A stretch of DNA of 11,041 bases from ARK-14 sp002899805. Lineage in GTDB: Archaea; Thermoproteota; Thermoprotei_A; Sulfolobales; Fervidicoccaceae. The translations under genes were made by a program, and so were the position numbers. Shown here piece by piece: positions 6,968-11,041 of the stretch. Under the pieces are notes generated by a model. That model made no database searches and was not told the DNA's origin. It saw only the letters and a program-made list of their open reading frames with translations. The stretch lies in contig JBAMMC010000009.1 in assembly GCA_039793985.1 (NCBI GenBank), forward strand, positions 1 through 11,041, in the 5' to 3' direction. How positions within the stretch are numbered: the first letter of the stretch is position 1; every line of letters starts with the position of its first letter.

Positions 6968-7333
6968 TTGGAGAATGAAAAAACAATTATTGTGGGAAGG
7001 ATGCCAGATATTGGAATTACAAAGCTTTTCTCAGTTGTAGAAAAAATCGAAGATTTTGGAATAAGACCTGTAGCCATCATATTTCCTTTTCACTATGACC
7101 TTCTGAACATGAATTGGGAGAATGGTAATTATAAAATATCTGATTTGCTTAAGCTTATCAGGAATAAAATTGGTCTAGAAGAAGTGCCTCTCCTAATATT
7201 GGGAGAAAAAGGCCTATACACCGTTCATCCATATTATTGCGAAGAAGTACTTAAAACATGCCTTCTCACAAACGATGAAAAACTCGGAGAAGTTCTAGAA
7301 TTTTTACTCGAGTATATTAGAAGACAAAAATAG
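6968..7333 (+). CDS. Small hypothetical protein, 121 residues, unrecognised
   Basis: This is a compact acidic protein with no membrane segment or signal peptide. Predictable features are a first strand KTIIVGRM, a helix FSVVEKIEDFG, a strand PVAIIFPF, a helical SDLLKLIRNKIG, a strand VPLLILGEKGLY and a C-terminal helix rich in Glu/Leu. It contains one HPYYC segment but no paired cysteine motif. The pattern is alpha/beta and may be a small regulatory or nucleotide-related domain; I name no family. The start is a TTG. GAGGT lies 9 bases upstream, slightly far; a different-frame ATG at 6961 sits closer to the same site but reaches a stop after five codons. The gene ends 20 bases before the end of the convergent S10 gene. 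Confidence 0.65.
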   Translation: MENEKTIIVGRMPDIGITKLFSVVEKIEDFGIRPVAIIFPFHYDLLNMNWENGNYKISDLLKLIRNKIGLEEVPLLILGEKGLYTVHPYYCEEVLKTCLLTNDEKLGEVLEFLLEYIRRQK

Positions 7334-7353
7334 ATATAAGGCAGACAAAAAGG

Positions 7354-7662
7354 TCATATCAGTTCTATCTCTATATACACATCTTCGGGAACTCTCACTC
7401 TCATTATCTGTCTCATTATCTTCTCATCGCTAGCGATATCAATGAGCCTTTTATGTATTCTCATTTCCCAATGTTCATAATGCTTCGAGCCTTCACCATG
7501 AGGAAGTCTCAGCACTGGTACTACAAGCCTCTTCGTAGGTAGAGGGACTGGCCCTCTTAGCCTAACACCGCCTTTCTCTGCTATGGATTTTATTTGCTCG
7601 GTAACCTTCTCCAAGCTTTCCACATTGTTGCTCCATAGCCTTATCCTTGCTACAGTAGGCAT
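7354..7662 (-). CDS. rps10: Small ribosomal subunit protein S10 (archaeal uS10)
   Basis: This 102-residue protein of the 30S head matches archaeal S10 in full: an N-terminal strand ARIRLWSNNVESLE, the central loop RLRGPVPLPTKR that reaches into 16S rRNA, then VVPVLRLPHGEGS and the helix HWEMRIHKRLIDI, ending with VPEDVYIEIEL. The ATG is preceded by GGGGAG at 6 bases. It lies 46 bases after the end of the EF-1alpha gene on the same strand. That is the usual archaeal arrangement, in which both are cotranscribed. Confidence 0.97.
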   Translation of the reverse strand: MPTVARIRLWSNNVESLEKVTEQIKSIAEKGGVRLRGPVPLPTKRLVVPVLRLPHGEGSKHYEHWEMRIHKRLIDIASDEKIMRQIMRVRVPEDVYIEIELI

Positions 7663-7708
7663 CGCTTTCTCCCCACTAAGTATTTAGAATAAAAAATTGA
7701 AGGTTTCA

Positions 7709-9019
7709 TTATCCCTTTATCTGAACCTGTTCAGGAACCACGTCGATCACTATACCAATTCCAATAGTCTTACCCATATCTCTCATAGCAAATCTGCCCA
7801 ACGGTGGGAATTCATTGAACTTTTCTACAACCATTTGTTTTATTGGGGCGAATTTGACAATAGCTGCGTCTCCAGTTTTAATCATCTGTGGGTTCTTCTC
7901 AGCTTCTTTTCCAGTCCTTGGATCCAGCTTACTCACAATTTCCACAATTTTTGCCGAAATGCTAGCGGTATGGGCATGAATAACTGGGGTGTAACCCTTT
8001 GTTATGGCACTTGGATGCTGATATATGAAGACTCTTGCGGTAAACTCTTTAGCGATTGTTGGCGGATTGGTCAAATGACCAGCGACATCTCCTCTCTTTA
8101 TATCTGTTTTAGTCACTCCTCTAACGTTGAATCCAATGTTATCTCCTGGTTCGGCTTTTTCGATCTGAGTATGGTGCATTTCTATGCTCCTTACTTCTCC
8201 AACTACTGCAGGAGGCATGAAGACTATTCTATCTCCTTTTTTCAGAACTCCTGTCTCCACTCTACCTACCGGGACAGTTCCAATTCCGCTTATAGCGTAT
8301 ACAGCCTGTATAGGTATCCTGAGAGGCTTATCGACTGGTTTGGGCGGTATCTGTAACTGGTCAAGGGCCTCAACTAATGTAGGGCCATTATACCAAGGCA
8401 TGTTGGGGCTCCTTTCTATGAGGTTGTCGCCCATCCATCCAGATATTGGAATAAATGGAATCTTTGAGGTGTCGTATCCAAGACCTTTCATGAACTTTGT
8501 CATAACGTCAACGACCTGCTTGAATCTCTCCTGACTATATGGTGGCTCCGTAGCATCCATTTTGTTTATAGCTACAATGATCTGGTCGATTCCCATGGTC
8601 TTTGCCAAGAGCAAGTGCTCTCTGGTCTGACCTTCTGGGCTCATTCCTGCTTCAAATTCTCCTTTTCTAGCAGAAACAACGAGAATTGCGGCATCTGCTT
8701 GGCTTGCACCGGTAATCATGTTCTTAACGAAGTCCCTATGGCCTGGGGCGTCAATTATTGTAAAGTAATACTTCTTTGTCTCGAATTTCATGAAAGAAAG
8801 ATCTATTGTTACTCCTCTTTCTCTCTCCTCTTTCAGATTGTCAAGCAGCCATGCGAACTTGAATGACTCTTTCCCTCTTTTCTGAGCTTCTGCTTCTAAC
8901 TCTGCCATTTTCTTCGGATCGATAAATCCAAGCCTGTAGAGTATGTGACCTACAGTCGTGCTCTTACCATGATCGACGTGTCCTATTACCACCAGGTTAA
9001 GGTGCGGTTTTTCGCTCAT
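7709..9019 (-). CDS. tuf: Translation elongation factor 1-alpha (aEF1A, EF-Tu homologue)
   Basis: This 436-residue GTPase delivers aminoacyl-tRNA to the ribosomal A site in the cytosol. All GTP-binding motifs are present: P-loop GHVDHGKST (13-21), switch I region ending in RERGVTID (67-73), switch II DAPGHRDF (90-97), NKMD (152-155) and the SGW guanine-loop motif. Beta-barrel domains II (about 220-320) and III (about 325-436) follow, ending in VVPEQVQIKG. Length and spacing are standard for archaea and nothing is missing. The ATG at 9019 has a GAGGATG-type site about 10 bases upstream, a little distant. It heads the EF-1alpha/S10 pair. S7 and the DUF151 gene lie upstream on the same strand, but about 700 bases separate them, with a promoter of its own at about 9080-9092. 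Confidence 0.98.
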   Translation of the reverse strand: MSEKPHLNLVVIGHVDHGKSTTVGHILYRLGFIDPKKMAELEAEAQKRGKESFKFAWLLDNLKEERERGVTIDLSFMKFETKKYYFTIIDAPGHRDFVKNMITGASQADAAILVVSARKGEFEAGMSPEGQTREHLLLAKTMGIDQIIVAINKMDATEPPYSQERFKQVVDVMTKFMKGLGYDTSKIPFIPISGWMGDNLIERSPNMPWYNGPTLVEALDQLQIPPKPVDKPLRIPIQAVYAISGIGTVPVGRVETGVLKKGDRIVFMPPAVVGEVRSIEMHHTQIEKAEPGDNIGFNVRGVTKTDIKRGDVAGHLTNPPTIAKEFTARVFIYQHPSAITKGYTPVIHAHTASISAKIVEIVSKLDPRTGKEAEKNPQMIKTGDAAIVKFAPIKQMVVEKFNEFPPLGRFAMRDMGKTIGIGIVIDVVPEQVQIKG

Positions 9020-9079
9020 ACAACATCATCCTCTGATGACTATTTTTTAATACAACCGATTTAGTGAATGTTTTAGGAG

Positions 9080-9092
9080 AATTATAAGCTTT
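9080..9092 (-). promoter_or_regulatory. TATA box for the EF-1alpha/S10 transcript
   Basis: The minus strand reads AAAAAAGCTTATAATT across this position, a purine BRE-like run followed by TTATAATT. It predicts a start near 9057 and a leader of about 38 bases before the ATG at 9019. Confidence 0.55.
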
Positions 9093-9098
9093 TTTAAG

Positions 9099-9109
9099 AC
9101 TTATATTTG
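9099..9109 (+). promoter_or_regulatory. Possible TATA element for the RNase P RNA transcript
   Basis: ACTTATATTTG on the + strand would direct transcription from about 9130, some 60 bases before the inferred P1 helix, so a 5' leader would have to be trimmed. A weaker run, TTTATCTG at 9123-9130, is an alternative. It lies back to back with the EF-1alpha promoter. Confidence 0.3.
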
Positions 9110-9286
9110 TTTTGAATGGGTCTTTATCTGTAATAAACCACTTTCTTTGGAACTGAGCTTCAGATGAAAAAGGTAGACTTTACTTTTCAACTTCTTGCAC
9201 CAGAAACCCAGTTCGTAAGTGCGAGCTGAACCTTTTTCATTTTAACGTAAATGCTTTTTTTATTTCATCTTCTATCAACAGAGACC

Positions 9287-9307
9287 CTGCCCTCACGGAA
9301 GGGGCAG
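9287..9307 (+). other. Hairpin inside the expanded P3 insert
   Basis: CTGCCCT pairs with GGGGCAG around a CACGGAA loop, one G-U pair on the + strand. It sits in the roughly 130 extra bases between the two strands of the P3 base. Confidence 0.6.
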
Positions 9308-9406
9308 TTTACCCATGTTTAACCATTTTTGTAAGTAAGCCGTTGATTTTACGGAAAGGTTTCTGAGACTTAAGGGGAGTTGTCCGGTTCCTGAGTCAGA
9401 GATTAT

Positions 9407-9445
9407 TTACCGACCAAATGGGAGCGATGCTCCAATGGTTGGTAA
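9407..9445 (+). other. Nested hairpin in the P8/P9 region of the RNase P RNA candidate
   Basis: TTACCGACCA pairs with TGGTTGGTAA over ten base pairs with one G-U. An inner GGAGC-GAT-GCTCC stem is separated by a small internal loop. It lies between P4 and the CR-II-like box, where P8/P9 hairpins occur in the family. Confidence 0.65.
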
Positions 9446-9599
9446 GTACACCATAGAAAGCGAACTGTGGTACAAGGACATTTCGGTTTTGTACAAATTG
9501 GTGAAAAAATGGAGATATAAGCCTCGTGCCGTTGGGTCGAAAGAGTCCCATGACCAACCTGCTGTAAATCTTAGTAGGTGACCGAGAGCTAAGTACCTC

Positions 9600-9635
9600 C
9601 ACTCGATCATGATTGATAACAAAATGATTGAAGTG
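9600..9635 (+). other. Long hairpin before the CR-V side of the RNase P RNA candidate
   Basis: CACT plus CGATCAT pairs with ATGATTG plus AGTG, interrupted by one bulged A, with one G-U on the + strand. It lies just 5' of the P2/CR-V strand, in the part of the molecule that holds P15-P17-type stems in relatives. Confidence 0.55.
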
Positions 9636-9728
9636 AAAAGTGCTGGGACAAGCGGAAACAGGGACCTCATTTAAGGTGAAGAAGATCTCGTTGCTGAAAT
9701 GAAAAATTTCATCATAATACGAGATACT

Positions 9729-9748
9729 TCATTCTTTCTTTTTCTTAA
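9729..9748 (+). terminator. Possible T-rich terminator for the RNase P RNA
   Basis: A pyrimidine-rich run, CATTCTTTCTTTTTCTTAAT, lies about 45 bases after the P1 3' strand. Archaeal RNA polymerase stops at T-rich runs. The same bases encode the lysine-rich end of the DUF151 protein on the other strand, so the T-richness may be incidental. Confidence 0.3.
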
Positions 9749-10181
9749 TCACTTCATCACTGACATATATCTCTTTACCTGTTATAAGAGCTAAGAATAT
9801 TGCGTGGCTGGGAACAAATCTCCTTTCGAGAACAACGTTACCGCTTCTGAATACTACTTTCGCACTATATAACATCGATTTTTCGTCATACTCATCAATT
9901 ATTACGGATTCTATGTCTTCCTTGAGCAAATTGATTATGTCCTCATGAGACCATATGAGATCGAAAATAGTAGCTCTCTCTCCATTCATGCTAGTCCTAA
10001 ATGAATTGCCTTCAGAAACATATTGAGCTATTTCTAGAGGGACATTGTACAATTCAAGTTCTTCTCCGTTATCCAAGAATAGAACTATTGCGGGAATAAG
10101 GGGATCCTCAGAAGCCAGATAGCTCTCGATGTATTTAGTCCTGTAAAGTATTTTCCCCTTCTTCTCTTTCAACTCTCCCAT
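9729..10181 (-). CDS. DUF151 / bifunctional nuclease (BFN) domain protein
   Basis: This 150-residue cytosolic protein matches the BFN/DUF151 family, some plant and bacterial members of which have been reported with nuclease activity. The typical core is seen in the second half: VIIDEYDEKSMLYSAKVVF, then VLERRFVPSHAIFLALITGKEIYVSDEVI, which corresponds to the family's R/P-S-(D/H)-AIALAL-TG-IYV signature. Here SHA replaces the commoner SDA. The N-terminal 60 residues form a beta-rich lead-in, and the C-terminus is four lysines and a glutamate. The ATG at 10181 has GAGGG 7 bases upstream. It sits 94 bases after S7 on the same strand, with a TATA-like element of its own at 10238-10249, so it may be transcribed alone or with S7. 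Its substrate is unknown. Confidence 0.8.
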   Translation of the reverse strand: MGELKEKKGKILYRTKYIESYLASEDPLIPAIVLFLDNGEELELYNVPLEIAQYVSEGNSFRTSMNGERATIFDLIWSHEDIINLLKEDIESVIIDEYDEKSMLYSAKVVFRSGNVVLERRFVPSHAIFLALITGKEIYVSDEVIKKKKE

Positions 10182-10237
10182 TACCTAGCCCTCTTTCCGT
10201 TAAAGAAAGATTCTATGAAAAATCCAATGCAGATAGA

Positions 10238-10249
10238 GGTTAAATAACG
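10238..10249 (-). promoter_or_regulatory. TATA-like element for the DUF151 gene
   Basis: The minus strand reads CGTTATTTAACC, predicting a start near 10215 and a leader of about 34 bases before the ATG at 10181. It suggests the gene need not depend on read-through from S7. Confidence 0.4.
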
Positions 10250-10275
10250 TTCATGATGATTGGAATCGAAAAAGA

Positions 10276-10869
10276 TCACCTTGAACTGAGTGCTATCCTC
10301 TCAATTTCTTCTTTCTTCGATATGGCATAGCTCTTGGGATCGTTATTTGCAACAGCTATTATCTCATCGGCCAGACACTCTTCAATTGGCTTCGGGTTGT
10401 TGAAAGCACAGTTTCTGGCTCCGTCGGTTATATGTCTCAAAGCTAAATCAACTCTTCTCTGTGGCGCAACATCAACAGCTACGTGATAAATTATACCACC
10501 GTACATTATTCTTGTTGTTTCCTCTCTTGGAGCAGCATTTTCAATTGCTCTGACTAAAACAGCAATAGGGTTCTGTTTAGTTCGTAGATAAATGATCTCG
10601 AAAGCATTTTTCACGATATTGTATGCTAAATGCTTCTTTCCCATATTTCTGCCATGCTTCATTAGGTTGTTCATTAGTCTCTCCACTATTGGGACACGCG
10701 ACTTACCAAATCTGTCATGCTCGTGTCTTCCCCCTGTATGGGGAAGGAATACTGGTCTGAGGGAGATGTACTTTTTCAGACTGGGGTCTCTGATTTCAAT
10801 GTTTTCGAAAGTCCACTTGCCGAATAGCTTTATTTCTCTCGAGTAAATCTTCTGCTCTTCCAAGCCCAT
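10276..10869 (-). CDS. rps7: Small ribosomal subunit protein S7 (archaeal uS7)
   Basis: This 197-residue primary 16S rRNA-binding protein of the 30S head has the archaeal signature PVFLPHTGGRHEHDRFGKSRVPIVERLMN near the N-terminus, AYNIVKNAFEIIYLRTKQNP, ENAAPREETTRIMYGGI, and the C-terminal SKKEEIERIALSSR. The frame is open 24 codons further to 10941, but I chose the ATG at 10869. GGTGA lies 2 bases before it, archaeal S7 proteins begin near this point, and a TATA box (10916-10930) lies inside the longer frame, which would place the upstream codons before the transcript start. It is the first gene of the translation block (S7, DUF151 protein, EF-1alpha, S10). Confidence 0.95.
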   Translation of the reverse strand: MGLEEQKIYSREIKLFGKWTFENIEIRDPSLKKYISLRPVFLPHTGGRHEHDRFGKSRVPIVERLMNNLMKHGRNMGKKHLAYNIVKNAFEIIYLRTKQNPIAVLVRAIENAAPREETTRIMYGGIIYHVAVDVAPQRRVDLALRHITDGARNCAFNNPKPIEECLADEIIAVANNDPKSYAISKKEEIERIALSSR

Positions 10870-10915
10870 TTCACCGGAATTGCTTAGACGTTCTGAAAAT
10901 ACTAGATGCAATCGG

Positions 10916-10930
10916 GATTTTAAATATTTG
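10916..10930 (-). promoter_or_regulatory. TATA box for S7
   Basis: The minus strand reads CAAATATTTAAAATC, a good TATA box with an upstream purine run. Transcription would start near 10890-10895, about 20-25 bases before the ATG at 10869, which decides the start codon in favour of the shorter protein. Confidence 0.6.
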
Positions 10931-11000
10931 CGAAATAGCAAAAAACTGAACCTAATAAGAATACATGTTTAAGCTATTTTCTTTGACAAAGCAGACGACA

Positions 11001-11026
11001 AGCATCGCCCCTAGAAGGGCGATGTT
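11001..11026 (+). other. Strong hairpin at the right edge, function unknown
   Basis: AGCATCGCCC pairs with GGGCGATGTT around a CTAGAA loop: ten pairs, of which one is G-U on the + strand. It is much more GC-rich than its surroundings. It is not followed by a T-run, so a terminator is unlikely. It could be part of a small RNA extending beyond the window. Confidence 0.5.
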
Positions 11027-11041
11027 AGGTTCGAATATATT

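Larger units (their letters stand above)
9191..9684 (+). ncRNA. rnpB: Probable RNase P RNA, highly divergent, with an expanded P3
   Basis: RNase P RNA is the catalytic core that trims tRNA 5' ends. The gene is called from nested pairings in the family's order. P1: CTTCTTgCACC (9191-9201) with GGTGAAGAAG (9675-9684). P2: CCCAGT (9207-9212) with GCTGGG (9642-9647). P3 base: CGTAA (9214-9218) with TTACG (9349-9353). CR-I-like GGAAAG (9353-9358) is followed by P4, GTTTCTG (9359-9365) with CGGAAAC (9653-9659); the latter is preceded by CR-V-like GACAAG. CR-II-like ATAGAAAGCGAACTG (9453-9467) differs from the usual ACAGAAAGCAAACCG by three transitions. A P12-like hairpin (9470-9494) and CR-III-like GGTGAAA (9500-9506) follow. 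Many stems contain G-U pairs on the + strand only, fixing the strand. CR-I, CR-III and CR-V all depart from consensus, and about 494 bases is long for archaea. Exact ends are uncertain. Confidence 0.7.

Noticed and set aside
7697..8866. Long + strand open frames across the EF-1alpha gene.
   Set aside because: They are antisense shadows of a clearly conserved gene, rich in Ser/Cys/His/Phe as such shadows are.
9348..9581. A 77-codon open stretch on the + strand that looks mildly protein-like.
   Set aside because: It has no start codon, matches no family, and lies across several hairpins of the RNase P RNA candidate; absence of stops over this length can be chance.
9396..9670. Two overlapping minus-strand open frames of 68 and 87 codons.
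   Set aside because: They lie antisense to the structured RNA, overlap each other in different frames, have no Shine-Dalgarno, and show no family motif.
9191..9684. Archaeal SRP (7S) RNA.
   Set aside because: The conserved helix 8 motif with GGAA loop and AGCAG side is absent; the GGAAGGGGCAG at 9297-9307 forms a simple hairpin with the preceding bases instead.
9361..9720. Decayed insertion sequence or TnpB-type element with a guide RNA.
   Set aside because: No transposase or zinc-finger motif, no terminal repeats and no target duplication; the RNA fold fits RNase P better.
11024..11041. GGTTCGAATA near the right edge, reminiscent of a tRNA T arm.
   Set aside because: The flanking bases cannot form the 5-bp T stem and no acceptor or anticodon arm is visible.

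Overview
The window reads as chromosomal DNA of a thermophilic archaeon, most likely in the crenarchaeal (Thermoproteota) branch; I cannot name the species. The grounds are archaeal-type ribosomal proteins S7 and S10 flanking elongation factor 1-alpha, tRNA genes with no encoded CCA, a bulge-helix-bulge tRNA intron, a form III RuBisCO, a non-phosphorylating glyceraldehyde-3-phosphate dehydrogenase (GAPN), and TATA-like boxes about 25 bases before likely starts. No mobile element, CRISPR array or phage gene is visible.

Layout. Bases 1-212 (+) are the C-terminus of an unrecognised acidic/lysine-rich protein, converging with GAPN (205-1716, -). A tRNA-Ser(GGA) (1794-1879, -) and a pyruvate/oxaloacetate carboxyltransferase without a biotin domain (2088-3410, -) follow. 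The carboxyltransferase shares a short divergent promoter region with a form III RuBisCO (3502-4830, +). Next come a sugar-phosphate nucleotidyltransferase (4972-5667, +) and a tRNA-Phe(GAA) carrying a 32-base intron at the non-canonical position 30/31 (5767-5871, +). Two unrecognised genes point away from each other across an AT-rich gap (5921-6538, - and 6968-7333, +). The right third is the translation block on the minus strand, in transcription order S7, a DUF151/BFN-domain protein, EF-1alpha and S10.

Between EF-1alpha and the DUF151 gene lie about 700 bases without a gene. On the + strand I can fold this into what I believe is a very divergent RNase P RNA (about 9191-9684). The P1, P2, P3 and P4 pairings appear in the correct nested order, CR-I-like and CR-V-like boxes flank P4, and a CR-II-like box, a P12-like hairpin and a CR-III-like box follow in order. 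It is unusually long and low in GC, and its P3 is greatly expanded. This is the most interesting item in the window.

How the genes fit together: GAPN, RuBisCO and the carboxyltransferase all act around 3-phosphoglycerate, pyruvate and oxaloacetate, so the left half is a loose central-carbon neighbourhood. The right half is translation machinery, with RNA processing (RNase P) beside it. Several genes appear to start with TTG preceded by a good Shine-Dalgarno sequence.
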